Below, one piece after another: positions 8,011-16,237 of a DNA stretch of 64,000 bases. Under the pieces are notes generated by a model. It had not been told where the DNA came from. It saw only the letters and a program-made list of their open reading frames with translations, and ran no database searches. Every line of letters starts with the position of its first letter. Position 1 is the first letter of the stretch. This stretch comes from JAOUEA01 sp963821925 (GTDB taxonomy: Bacteria; Actinomycetota; UBA4738; HRBIN12): contig CAWGFO010000011.1 in assembly GCA_963821925.1 (NCBI GenBank), forward strand, positions 62,001 through 126,000, in the 5' to 3' direction. The position numbers were made by a program, and so were the translations under genes.

Positions 8011-8598
8011 ATGACGACCGCCGACGATCGCGCCGCGGCCTTCCTCACCGCCATCACGTACCTCCGGATCGCGCTCACCCCGGTGGTCATGGCGCTGGTG
8101 ATCGCCGATACCGACCCCAGCTGGGCGCGGCCCACCGCGACCGCGCTCTTCGCGTTCGCGGCGGTGACCGACTTCTTCGACGGGCGCCTCGCCCGGCGCT
8201 GGAAGCAGACCTCCGCCCTCGGGAACTTCCTCGACACGACGGCCGACAAGCTGCTGGTGTCGGGCGTGCTGATCGCGCTCGTCGACGTGGGGCACGCCTC
8301 GATCTGGGTGGCGTTCATCATCATCGGTCGCGAGCTCCTGATCATGGGGCTGCGCGGCGTCGTGGCCGCCGAGGGCCCCCCGATGGCGCCCTCGATCTGG
8401 GGCAAGCTCAAGGCGAACGTTCAGTTCCTGGCGATCCTGCTCGCGATCTGGTGGCCCGACGTCGAGATCGGGGACGTCGCGATCGCCGAGATCGGGCTGT
8501 GGATCGCGGCCGCGGTCACGGTCGCGTCCGCCGTCGAGTACCTCGCGCGCTTCCGGGGCATGCTCACGCAGGACGGCGCCGCGAGGCGCGGGCGGTAA
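8011..8598 (+). CDS. pgsA: CDP-diacylglycerol--glycerol-3-phosphate 3-phosphatidyltransferase
   Basis: This 195-residue integral membrane enzyme makes phosphatidylglycerophosphate, the committed step to phosphatidylglycerol and cardiolipin. The CDP-alcohol phosphotransferase signature D-x2-DG-x2-AR-x8-G-x3-D-x3-D is complete (Asp-Phe-Phe-Asp-Gly-Arg-Leu-Ala-Arg through Asp-Thr-Thr-Ala-Asp). Four or more hydrophobic segments flank it. The ATG at 8011 gives the expected N-terminus (Leu-Thr-Ala-Ile-Thr-Tyr-Leu-Arg-Ile). A TACGAT at 7990 lies 15 bases upstream. The next gene begins four bases after the stop, suggesting an operon. Related phosphatidylinositol-phosphate synthases share the motif, so the exact alcohol substrate is inferred from overall similarity. 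Confidence 0.85.
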   Translation: MTTADDRAAAFLTAITYLRIALTPVVMALVIADTDPSWARPTATALFAFAAVTDFFDGRLARRWKQTSALGNFLDTTADKLLVSGVLIALVDVGHASIWVAFIIIGRELLIMGLRGVVAAEGPPMAPSIWGKLKANVQFLAILLAIWWPDVEIGDVAIAEIGLWIAAAVTVASAVEYLARFRGMLTQDGAARRGR

Positions 8599-8602
8599 CC
8601 GG

Positions 8603-9760
8603 GTGGGCGGCGCCGTGACCCCCGCGTCGGACCGCGTCTTCGTGACCGGCGGGTCGGGGTTCGTCGGCGGGGCGCTGGTGAAACGGCTCGTCGACGAGGG
8701 GCGGCACGTGCTCGCGCTCGCCCGTAACGCCGACGCGGTCGGCACCCTGGAGGCCGCGGGCGCCGAGCCGGTGCGGGGCGGGCTCGAGAGCTCGTCGACG
8801 CTCCTCGCCGCGATGCGCGGCTGTGGGACCGTGTTCCACGTCGCCGGGGTGAACGCGACGTGCCTCCGGGATCCGTCCGAGATGCTCCACGCGAACATCG
8901 ACGGCGTGGCGGCGGTGATCCGGGCGGCGGCCTCTGCGGGCGTCGGGCGTGTCGTGCACACGTCCTCGGCCGCCACGATCGGCGAGCCGGAAGGGGTCGT
9001 CGCGCGTGAGGACACCGCCCATCGCGGGTGGTTCCTCTCCGACTACGAGCGGTCGAAGTTCCTCGGGGAGCGCCGCGCCCTCGACCTGGGCACGACCCTG
9101 GGGATCGACGTCGTCTCGGTCAACCCGTCGTCGGTGCAGGGGCCCGGCCGGATCGAGGGCTCGGCGCGCCTGCTGATCGACCTCGTGAACGGGAAGCTCC
9201 CGGTGCTGGTCGACACGCACCTGTCGATCGTCGACATCGACGACTGCACCCGGGCCCACCTGCTCGCCGAGACGCACGGTGTGGCGGGGCGGCGCTACCT
9301 CGTGAGCGGCGCGTCGCTCACCACACCCGAGGCGGTCCAGTTCCTGCGCGACGCGTGTGGGCACCCGAGGCGCGCGCGCTACGCGCCGAGATCCGTGATC
9401 ACGTTCGCGGGCGCGTTCGGCGGCGTGCTCACCTGGCTGACCCACCGCGACCTCCCCCTGTGCTCCGAGTCGACCCGCGTCCTCCTGCACGGCCACCGCT
9501 ACGACGGCTCGCTCGCCGAGCGGGAGCTCGGCCTGGCGTACACGCCGGTCGAGGAGACGGTCCGGCGCACGCTCGCCTGGTACGCCGAGCAGGGACTGGC
9601 CCCGGCGCTGCTCGAGTCGGTAGCCGAGGAGGCGGCCGACGACGGACCCGACGGCGAGGGGACCTCCGTCCCCGCGCCCGAGGAGCGGCCCCGCCGTAGG
9701 ATGTGGAGGCGCCGCGGCGGTGCGGCGCGCCCGCGACGACCTGGGAGGCACCCACGATGA
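8603..9760 (+). CDS. NAD(P)-dependent epimerase/reductase (extended SDR)
   Basis: An extended short-chain dehydrogenase of 385 residues related to dihydroflavonol-4-reductase and HpnA-like epimerases. It has the Rossmann motif Thr-Gly-Gly-Ser-Gly-Phe-Val-Gly near residues 14-21, a His-Thr-Ser-Ser-Ala-Ala catalytic-serine strand and the catalytic Tyr-Glu-Arg-Ser-Lys. The C-terminus carries about 45 extra residues rich in Arg and acidic residues, which overlap the following glpX start and may be low-complexity tail. A GTG at 8615 is an alternative start four codons in. The substrate is not known; its place between pgsA and glpX hints at lipid or sugar-phosphate metabolism. Confidence 0.75.
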   Translation: MGGAVTPASDRVFVTGGSGFVGGALVKRLVDEGRHVLALARNADAVGTLEAAGAEPVRGGLESSSTLLAAMRGCGTVFHVAGVNATCLRDPSEMLHANIDGVAAVIRAAASAGVGRVVHTSSAATIGEPEGVVAREDTAHRGWFLSDYERSKFLGERRALDLGTTLGIDVVSVNPSSVQGPGRIEGSARLLIDLVNGKLPVLVDTHLSIVDIDDCTRAHLLAETHGVAGRRYLVSGASLTTPEAVQFLRDACGHPRRARYAPRSVITFAGAFGGVLTWLTHRDLPLCSESTRVLLHGHRYDGSLAERELGLAYTPVEETVRRTLAWYAEQGLAPALLESVAEEAADDGPDGEGTSVPAPEERPRRRMWRRRGGAARPRRPGRHPR

Positions 9761-10747
9761 CCGAGCGCCCGGACCGCAACATCGCGATGGAGCTCGTCCG
9801 CGTGACCGAGGCCGCGGCCTTGGCCGCCGGCCGCTGGATCGGCCGCGGGGACAAAGAGGCGGCCGACGGCGCCGCCGTCGACGCGATGCGGCTGATGATC
9901 GACACCGTCTCGATGAAGGGCGTCGTCGTGATCGGCGAGGGCGAGAAGGACGAGGCGCCGATGCTCTTCAACGGCGAGGAGGTCGGCAACGGCGAGGGAC
10001 CGGGCACCGACGTCGCGGTCGACCCGGTCGACGGCACCACGCCTCACCGCGATCGGCCAGGCCAACGCCCTGGCGGTGATCGCGCTCGCCGAACGCGGCA
10101 CGATGTTCTTCCCGGGCGCCGCCGTCTACATGGAGAAGGTCGCGGTCGGCCCCGAGGCCGCGGGCGCGATCGACATCACGGTCCCGCCCGACGAGAACGT
10201 CCGCCGGGTCGCGAAGGCGAAAGGGGTGCGCCCCGAGGAGATCACGGTCGAGATCCTCGACCGGCCGCGTCACGCCGAGATCATCGAGTCGATCCGGTCC
10301 GTCGGCGCGCGCGTCTTCCTGATCCGCGACGGCGACGTCGCCGGCGCGATCTCGGCCGCGACCCCGCGCTCCGGGGTCGACATGCTCTACGGGATCGGCG
10401 GCACGCCCGAGGGCGTGATCGCCGCCGCCGCGCTGAAGTGCGTGGGCGGCGAGATCCAGGGCAAGCTCTACCCCCGCGACGACGACGAGCGCCAGGCCCT
10501 GCTCGACGACGGCTTCGACCTCGATGCCGTGCTCACGACGAACGACCTCGTGAAGGGCGACCACGTGTTCTTCGCGGCCACCGGCGTCACCGACGGGAAC
10601 CTGCTGCAGGGCGTGAAGTACTGGCCCGACGGCGCCACGACCTACTCGATGGTGATGCGCTCGCGTTCCGGCACCGTGCGCTGGGTCGAGGCGGAGCACC
10701 GGTTCGAGAAACTCGAACGATTCTCCGCGATCGAATACCGGCGCTGA
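9757..10747 (+). CDS. glpX: Fructose-1,6-bisphosphatase class II, one frame break
   Basis: GlpX hydrolyses fructose-1,6-bisphosphate in gluconeogenesis and is often the only FBPase in actinobacteria. The N-terminal part contains the Gly-Glu-Gly-Glu-Lys-Asp-Glu-Ala-Pro-Met-Leu block and the metal-binding Asp-Pro-Val-Asp-Gly-Thr-Thr. Directly after it the frame is lost and resumes one base later as Ala-Ile-Gly-Gln-Ala-Asn-Ala-Leu-Ala-Val-Ile-Ala-Leu-Ala, continuing to the natural end. Removing one C at 10042-10043 restores a normal-length enzyme of about 330 residues. Because both halves are fully conserved I regard the break as a probable sequence error. GGGAGG lies eight bases before the ATG. 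Confidence 0.88.
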
Positions 10748-10817
10748 CCGTCGGGCTATCCAGATCCCTACGCTTTCCCCTATCCTTCGGGGCATCGATC
10801 CGGAGGGGGAACCAGTA

Positions 10818-11075
10818 ATGGCCGAGAAGACGATCCTGGTGTGCGACGCGTGCGGCAAGCCCGCCGCCGAAACCGTCACGATGAAGACGAGCCGCGGCAA
10901 CTTCGTGAAGGACCTCTGCAGCACGCACGTCAACGAGCTCGTCGCGGGCGCGCGCAAGCCGCGTCCGGGCCGCCGCAAGGGCACCACGGTCGCCGCGGCC
11001 GCGAAACCCGCCGCGAAGGCCGCCGCGGCCGCCCCGAAGAAGCGCGGCCGACCCCGCAAGAACCCCGCGAGCTAA
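10818..11075 (+). CDS. Small zinc-ribbon protein with Ala/Lys tail and AT-hook (nucleoid-type)
   Basis: This 85-residue protein has a compact putative zinc site formed by Cys9, Cys12, Cys34 and His37, then a Pro/Arg-rich linker, an Ala-Lys-Pro tail resembling histone H1 tails, and a C-terminal Lys-Lys-Arg-Gly-Arg-Pro-Arg-Lys AT-hook. The combination suggests a DNA-binding, possibly nucleoid-associated protein; the AT-hook resembles that of Lsr2-type and H1-like proteins, but the N-terminal domain is different. A strong GGAGGGGG site lies ten bases before the ATG. The stop overlaps the stop of the convergent gene (shared bases 11072-11075). Target genes are unknown. Confidence 0.7.
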   Translation: MAEKTILVCDACGKPAAETVTMKTSRGNFVKDLCSTHVNELVAGARKPRPGRRKGTTVAAAAKPAAKAAAAAPKKRGRPRKNPAS

Positions 11076-11290
11076 CCCTCCGGGTTCCGCTCGTACACGC
11101 CGGTCTCCGGACGGGCGATCGCGCCCTCCGCGGCCAGCCCGCGGAGGGCGTCGAGCATCCGGGCCCGTACGTCGGGGGTCGTGAACGGATCGAGGTAGCC
11201 GGCGCGCAGCGCTCGGTCGAGCACCACGGTCCAGTGGAGCGGCCCCTCCGCCTCGGCGAGCACCGCCAGGGCGGCCTCGCGTGGGGTCAC
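11072..11290 (-). CDS. Small winged-helix (HARE-HTH-like) protein
   Basis: A 72-residue protein starting at GTG 11290 that overlaps the stop of the upstream oxidoreductase gene (GTGA), so it is almost certainly translated by coupling. The sequence Arg-Glu-Ala-Ala-Leu-Ala-Val-Leu-Ala-Glu-Ala-Glu-Gly-Pro-Leu-His-Trp, a central Arg-Ala-Leu-Arg-Ala-Gly-Tyr-Leu and a final Arg-Pro-Glu-Thr-Gly-Val-Tyr-Glu fit the HB1/ASXL/restriction-endonuclease (HARE) helix-turn-helix, usually a DNA-binding accessory domain. Standing alone, coupled to an LLM oxidoreductase, its role is unclear: it could be a dedicated regulator. The real frame differs from the longer overlapping open frame upstream, which is not coding. 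Confidence 0.6.
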   Translation of the reverse strand: MTPREAALAVLAEAEGPLHWTVVLDRALRAGYLDPFTTPDVRARMLDALRGLAAEGAIARPETGVYERNPEG

Positions 11291-12303
11291 GAGCGCCCGG
11301 CGCGCAGCGGTCCCAGCACGCCCTCGACGAACGCCTCGAACCGCTCGGGCTCGGGGACGGCGAACGGCAGGACCCAGGGTGCGATCACGATCTCCTCGAC
11401 GCCGAGCCGCTCGAACGCGTCGATCCGCTCGCGCACCTGGTCGGGGGTGCCCGAGAGCGTGTCGGCGCACCACGACTCGTACGTGTCGCCGTCCATCGCA
11501 CCGCCCGGCATCGCCGCGCGCCCGCGCTCGAACGCCGCCCGCGCGTCGGCCTCGTCCTCGCCGATCAGCGAGTAGAGCCCGATCGTCCGGCGGAAGGTCG
11601 CTGGATCGCGACCGGCGTCGGCGCACGCCGCCTCGATCGCCGCGGTGCGCTCCTCGTACCACGACGGCGTGATCCGCCAGACCATGTTCCATCCGGCCGC
11701 GTGCCGGGCCGCGAGCCGCAGCAGGCGCGGCCCACCCTTGCCGCCCAACCACAAGGGGACCGGCCGCTGGACGGGCGACGGCAACAGGCGCGCTCCCCGG
11801 AGCGAGACCGTGGGCCCGTCGAACGTGACCGGTTCGCCGTCGGACCCGAACAGCGCGTCCAGGACCCCGAGGGACTCTTCCAGGGCGGCGAAGCGCTCCC
11901 CCACCGACCCGAAGGGATAGCCGAACGCGTCGAATTCGTCCTCGAGCCAGCCCGCACCGAGCCCGAGATCGAGCCGGCCCCCCGAGAGCAGATCGATCGT
12001 CGCGGCCATCTTCGCGAGCACCGCGGGATGACGGAACGGCGCGCAGAGCACGAGCGTCTGGAGCCGCACCCGTTCGGTCGCGGTCGCGAGTCCCGCGAGC
12101 GCGGTCATCGGCTCGAGGGACTCGATCGGCGCCGGGTCGGCCCCGTACCGCCCGAAGGAATAGAAGAAGTGGTCGGACACCGAGACCGAATCGAATCCGG
12201 CCTCCTCGGCACGCCGCGCCCACGCGGTCATCGCGTCGAACGTGATCGGCGCGCCGCCCGGCAGCGAGAACCCGTAATGCGGGAGGCTGAACCCGAATCG
12301 CAT
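11287..12303 (-). CDS. LLM-class F420-dependent oxidoreductase
   Basis: This 338-residue protein has the luciferase-like monooxygenase TIM-barrel pattern: Phe-Gly-Phe-Ser-Leu-Pro-His-Tyr-Gly at the N-terminus, Ala-x-x-Ala-Glu-Glu-Ala-Gly-Phe-Asp-Ser-Val-Ser-Val-Ser-Asp-His, Ile-Asp-Leu-Leu-Ser-Gly-Gly-Arg-Leu-Asp-Leu-Gly-Leu-Gly-Ala-Gly-Trp, and Pro-Val-Pro-Leu-Trp-Leu-Gly-Gly-Lys-Gly-Gly. In actinobacteria this subgroup usually uses coenzyme F420 rather than FMN. The substrate is unknown. Its promoter appears leaderless (TATCCT six bases before the ATG). It is followed by a coupled HTH protein. An FMN-dependent monooxygenase cannot be excluded from sequence alone. Confidence 0.82.
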   Translation of the reverse strand: MRFGFSLPHYGFSLPGGAPITFDAMTAWARRAEEAGFDSVSVSDHFFYSFGRYGADPAPIESLEPMTALAGLATATERVRLQTLVLCAPFRHPAVLAKMAATIDLLSGGRLDLGLGAGWLEDEFDAFGYPFGSVGERFAALEESLGVLDALFGSDGEPVTFDGPTVSLRGARLLPSPVQRPVPLWLGGKGGPRLLRLAARHAAGWNMVWRITPSWYEERTAAIEAACADAGRDPATFRRTIGLYSLIGEDEADARAAFERGRAAMPGGAMDGDTYESWCADTLSGTPDQVRERIDAFERLGVEEIVIAPWVLPFAVPEPERFEAFVEGVLGPLRAGRS

Positions 12304-12309
12304 GCGCCG

Positions 12310-12315
12310 AGGATA
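12310..12315 (-). promoter_or_regulatory. Candidate -10 hexamer (TATCCT) of a leaderless promoter
   Basis: Reading the minus strand, TATCCT is followed by six bases and then the ATG of the LLM oxidoreductase gene. No ribosome site is visible between them. Confidence 0.5.
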
Positions 12316-12322
12316 CGCGTCG

Positions 12323-13120
12323 CTACGGCGAGGGCGAGGCCACGTCGGCCTTCGTGGCGAGCGGACCGGCCATCACGACGCGACCGTGCGCGTCCACGAC
12401 GATCACGCGGTCGAACCCGGCGAGATCGCGGTTGAACTGCCGCGAGATCGTCTCGGCGCCGGCGCTGTCGAGCGACTCGATCCGCCCGACCCTCAGCCGC
12501 TCGCCGTTCTGCGCCGTCAGGCGCACCGTGAACGGGAGCGCGCCCCACCGTTCGGGCGGCACGCCGTTCACCATCACGATCGCGAGGTCGATGATCGACG
12601 GCGAGACGAGCGTCATCGCCGCGCCGCCGCCGCCCGCCCCCTCGGTGGGGAGGAGTCGACCCATGTACACCTGGTCCTGAGGATCGGTGAACTCGGCACT
12701 GCTCACCAACCGGCGGAACTCGTCGAGCGCGGTCTGCTGCCCCCGGGTCGCGACGTCGGCGCGGTCCTCGAAGCGGGCGGCGCGCCCCGCCATCACCGCA
12801 CCCCATCCCAGGCCCGAGACCGCGATGAACGCGGCTGCCACCATGGCCGCCGCCCATCGGGTCCGGCGCGGCGGACGAGGGGCCCCCCGGACGCCCGCGG
12901 CGTCGCGCACGCTCGCCACCACGTCGTCCTGGAGCTCGGCGGGCGGATCGGCGGGGGCGGCCGAGAACGCCAGCGTCGCCGTCGCGCTCTGGAGGTCGCC
13001 CGCCTCCTTGCGGCACGCGGCGCACCACTGCAGGTGTCGGTCCACCGCGGTGGCGTCGCGCATCGAGAGGATCCCGAGCGCGTGCTCCGTGAGCTGGTCG
13101 CGGACGCCGGCGCAGTTCAC
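12323..13120 (-). CDS. Anti-sigma factor (zinc-finger, RskA-like)
   Basis: A 265-residue single-span membrane protein. The N-terminal domain has the anti-sigma zinc motif His29-x3-Cys33-x2-Cys36, which grips the cognate sigma factor in the cytoplasm. A Pro/Arg-rich linker and one transmembrane helix (around residues 88-110, Trp-Ala-Ala-Ala-Met-Val-Ala-Ala-Ala-Phe-Ile-Ala) follow, and the rest is an RskA-type extracytoplasmic domain, presumably the sensor cleaved by regulated proteolysis. It overlaps the upstream sigma gene by four bases (ATGA), so the pair is made in fixed ratio. The signal sensed is not known. Confidence 0.85.
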   Translation of the reverse strand: MNCAGVRDQLTEHALGILSMRDATAVDRHLQWCAACRKEAGDLQSATATLAFSAAPADPPAELQDDVVASVRDAAGVRGAPRPPRRTRWAAAMVAAAFIAVSGLGWGAVMAGRAARFEDRADVATRGQQTALDEFRRLVSSAEFTDPQDQVYMGRLLPTEGAGGGGAAMTLVSPSIIDLAIVMVNGVPPERWGALPFTVRLTAQNGERLRVGRIESLDSAGAETISRQFNRDLAGFDRVIVVDAHGRVVMAGPLATKADVASPSP

Positions 13121-13689
13121 ACGAGCTCCTTGCCTTCGTTCGCCTTGCGGACCTTGATCATCGCAGCGCGCAGCCGGGTCTTGACCGTGCCGAGCGGGAT
13201 CCCGTCGGCCTCGGCGATCTCACGCGCGGTGAGCCCGCGGAAGTACGCACGGGCGATCAGCCGGCGCTCGGCGTCGTTCAGCGAGGCGAGCGCGCGCATC
13301 GCGGCATCGCGCTCGATCAGCAAGGTCTCTTCGTCCACCCCAGGTGCATCGGGCACTTCGTCGACGAGCACGAGCGTCGGACGGGTCACGCCGGTCTCGC
13401 GGCGGAGCCGGTCGACCGCCAGGTTGTGCGCGATCGTCATCAGCCAGGTCGAGAGCCGCCCGCGCGCCGGGTCGAACCGGGCGGCCTTACGCCACGCCGT
13501 CAGGAAGACGTCCTGCGTGAGCTCCTCCGCGGCCTCGCGGGTGCCGAGCAGTCGCAGGCCGAGGGAGTACACGGGCCGACCGAAGCGCCCGTACAGCGCC
13601 CGTACAGCGTCGTCGTTGCCGGCGAGGAGGCCTTCCATCAGTTGTTGTTCCTCACGTGGGAGGAGTGGTCCGTCGCTCCGAGTAGACAC
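13117..13689 (-). CDS. ECF-type RNA polymerase sigma factor
   Basis: A sigma-70 family factor with regions 2 and 4 only. Region 2 includes Ala-Ala-Glu-Glu-Leu-Thr-Gln-Asp-Val-Phe-Leu-Thr-Ala-Trp and Leu-Ser-Thr-Trp-Leu-Met-Thr-Ile-Ala-His-Asn; region 4 includes Ala-Arg-Ala-Tyr-Phe-Arg-Gly-Leu-Thr-Ala-Arg-Glu-Ile-Ala-Glu and Leu-Gly-Thr-Val-Lys-Thr-Arg-Leu. The open frame extends 50 codons further, but the extension is low-complexity; GTG at 13689 follows an AGAGGAAG site by six bases and gives a normal 190-residue factor. The organisation (SigK-like factor with RskA-like anti-sigma) is typical of envelope-stress control. It is divergent from the NfeD/stomatin operon, a likely target. Confidence 0.88.
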   Translation of the reverse strand: MSTRSDGPLLPREEQQLMEGLLAGNDDAVRALYGRFGRPVYSLGLRLLGTREAAEELTQDVFLTAWRKAARFDPARGRLSTWLMTIAHNLAVDRLRRETGVTRPTLVLVDEVPDAPGVDEETLLIERDAAMRALASLNDAERRLIARAYFRGLTAREIAEADGIPLGTVKTRLRAAMIKVRKANEGKELV

Positions 13690-13844
13690 TCGGCTTCCTC
13701 TCGATATACGGAGGCCGCGCTGCCCGCGGCTTGCCGGCGAACGTGACCCAGCGATTATCGGCCCCCCGAGGGGTACCTGCACGGGGTTCGTCCCGGGCGT
13801 ACCCTCGGTTCGAACCAGAACTCCACAATCGGCGAACAAGGGTT

Positions 13845-15219
13845 ATGTCGATGAGGAACGGCAACCGGCGCCGGACGGCGCGTGCGACCAGGGTCGCCCT
13901 CGCGGCGAGCCTCGCGGTCGCCGGCGGCCTGTCGCTCGCGGCCCCGGCCGGGGCGCAAGCCTCGACCGAGGTCCCGCTGCTGCAGCTCGACGGCGTGGTC
14001 GATCCGTTCGTCGCCGACTACCTCGCAGGGCGCGATCGAGCGCGCGGCCGACGACGGCGCCCCCGCCGTGATGATCGAGATCGACACGCCGGGCGGCCTG
14101 ATCTCGTCGGAGCGTCAGATCACCCAGGCCGTGCTCGCCTCGCCGATCCCGGTGATCGGCTACGTGGCGCCGCAGGGAGCGCGGGCCGCCTCCGCCGGGG
14201 CGTTCGTGCTGCTCTCGTGCCCCGTCGCCGCGATGGCGCCCGGCACGAACGTCGGCGCCGCCACACCGGTCGGCCTCGACGGGGCGGTCGGGTCCGACAA
14301 GGCCGTGAACGACGCCGCGGCGTCGATCCGGAGCCTCGCCGAGACCTACGGGCGCGATCCCGACGTCGCGGAGTCGTTCGTGCGCGACGCGACGAGCATC
14401 ACGGCCGAGGAGGCGCTCGACCAGGGGATGATCGACGTGATCGCGCCCTCGGAGACCCAGCTGCTCGCCGACCTGAACGGGATGAAGGTGCAGCTCGCCG
14501 ACGGCACCTCGAGCACGCTCGACACGACCGACTGGGTGCTGGTGGACGAGTCGATGGGCGGGTTCGTGGGCTTCCTGCACGCGCTGCTCGACCCGAACCT
14601 CGCGTTCATCTTCTTCTGGCTCGGACTGATCCTGATCGTGATCGAGCTGATCGTGCCGGGCCACATCTTCTCGGGCACGGTGGGCACGATCCTGTTGATC
14701 CTGGCGGTCGCCTCGTTCGGGTTGCTGCCGGTGCGCCTGATCGGCGTGATCCTGCTGATCGCGGCGGCGGTCGCGTTCTTCGTGGAGATGAGCGCCCCGG
14801 GTCTCGGGATCTGGGGCGCGATCGGGTTGGCCTGTCTCGTGCTCGGCGCGTGGTTCCTGTACGACCGCGCCGGCGGCGTCGAGGTGTCGCCGATCGTGAT
14901 CGTCGCCGTGGCGCTGGGCGTCGTGGCGTTCTTCGGGCTGGCGGTCGCGAAGCTCCTCGCGATCCGCCACATGCCGCCGCCCGCGGGGCCGGAGTCGATC
15001 GTGGGGCGCGAGGGCGTCACGATCGGCGGCGGATTGCACCCGGACGGTATCGTGCGCGTGGCGTCGGAAGATTGGCAGGCGGTCGCGCCGGGAGCGAGGA
15101 TCCCGACGGGCGCGAAGATCCGCGTCACCGGGATCGACGGGTTGGTGCTCACCGTCGAACCCGTTACCGATGAGCATGGGCCGGCGGCGACGCCGGAGCG
15201 AAAGGGGAACCCCGTATGA
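13845..15219 (+). CDS. NfeD-family membrane serine protease (ClpP-class domain), one frame break
   Basis: A membrane-bound protein with an N-terminal signal peptide, a ClpP/SppA-like serine protease domain (Ile-Asp-Thr-Pro-Gly-Gly strand, catalytic serine within Ala-Arg-Ala-Ala-Ser-Ala-Gly-Ala-Phe), four to five transmembrane helices and a C-terminal NfeD OB-fold (Val-Gly-Arg-Glu-Gly-Val-Thr...). The family (1510-N type) cleaves and associates with stomatins; the stomatin gene follows with an ATGA overlap. The frame changes once around 14028 (GCAGGGCGCG); dropping one G joins Ala-Asp-Tyr-Leu-Ala-Gly to Ala-Ile-Glu-Arg-Ala-Ala-Asp-Asp, as expected. The break is probably a sequence error. ATG 13851 is an alternative start. 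Confidence 0.85.
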
Positions 15220-16142
15220 ATCCCGCCCTGATCGGCGCCGCGGTCGTCCTGATCCTGGCGATCTTCTTCCTCTCGCAGGCGATCAAGATCGTCCGCGAGT
15301 ACCAGCGACTCGTGGTGTTCCGGCTCGGCCGCATGATCGGCGTGAAGGGTCCGGGACTCGTGATCCTGATCCCGATCATCGACAAGGCGGTCACGGTCGA
15401 CCTGCGCGAGTTCTACCTGGAGATCCCCCGGCAGGACTCGATCACGAAGGACAACGCGCCGATCGCCGTCGACTTCGTGATGTTCTACAAGGTGTTCGAC
15501 CCGCGGATGTCCGTGGTGGAGGTCGGGAACTTCGCCGGCGCCGCCCTGAACATCGCCTCGACGACGCTGCGCGCCGTGATCGGCGACATCCCGCTCGACG
15601 ACATGCTCGCCAAGCGCGACGAGATCAACCAGCTGCTGCGGGCCAAGCTCGACGAGGTCACCGAGCGCTGGGGCGTGAAGGTCACGAACGTCGAGATCCG
15701 CGAGATCATCCCGCCCGCCGCCGTGCAGGAAGCCATGACGCGCCAGATGTCGGCCGAGCGCACACGGCGCGCGGTCGTGACCGAGGCCGAGGGCTCGAAG
15801 CAGGCCGCGATCACGGTGAGCGAGGGCAACAAGGAAGCCGCGATCCTGAACGCCGAGGGCGAGAAGCAGGCCGCGATCCTCCGCGCCGAGGGCCAGCGGC
15901 AGTCGCAGATCCTATCGGCGGAGGGGTTCGCCCTCGCGCTGAGGACGATCAACGAATCGGCGGCCGCCGTCGGCGACAACACGATGCACCTCCAGTACCT
16001 GGACGCCCTGAAGGCGCTCGGCATCTCGCCGTCGTCGAAGATCGTCGTCCCGATGGAGCTGACGGGGCTCGTGGCCGGCGTCGCGGCACTCGCCGAGGTC
16101 GCCAAGAGCACCGACGGGGGGGCCACGACGGCGTCGAGCTGA
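15216..16142 (+). CDS. Stomatin/prohibitin (SPFH) family protein
   Basis: A 308-residue SPFH protein: one N-terminal hydrophobic hairpin (residues 5-22), the band-7 domain beginning Tyr-Gln-Arg-Leu-Val-Val-Phe-Arg-Leu-Gly-Arg and Ile-Pro-Ile-Ile-Asp, and an Ala/Glu-rich coiled-coil with repeated Glu-Gly-x-Lys-Gln-Ala-Ala-Ile units around residues 180-230, used for oligomerisation. It should form membrane microdomain assemblies with the NfeD protease encoded immediately upstream (four-base overlap). Such pairs are widely conserved and linked to membrane quality control. The length is close to YbbK/QmcA-type members. Confidence 0.9.
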   Translation: MNPALIGAAVVLILAIFFLSQAIKIVREYQRLVVFRLGRMIGVKGPGLVILIPIIDKAVTVDLREFYLEIPRQDSITKDNAPIAVDFVMFYKVFDPRMSVVEVGNFAGAALNIASTTLRAVIGDIPLDDMLAKRDEINQLLRAKLDEVTERWGVKVTNVEIREIIPPAAVQEAMTRQMSAERTRRAVVTEAEGSKQAAITVSEGNKEAAILNAEGEKQAAILRAEGQRQSQILSAEGFALALRTINESAAAVGDNTMHLQYLDALKALGISPSSKIVVPMELTGLVAGVAALAEVAKSTDGGATTASS

Positions 16143-16237
16143 CGCTCGCGCGCCCGGGGGGTGGGCGCGGAACCCGGGGGGCTAGGCGAGGAACCCCGAT
16201 GGCCGCGGCGGTGTAGGAACCACCGACAGGAGATGCG

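Noticed and set aside
15170..16216. A 348-codon plus-strand open frame across the stomatin gene
   Set aside because: It is a one-base-shifted shadow of the SPFH gene, which is fully conserved in the other frame.
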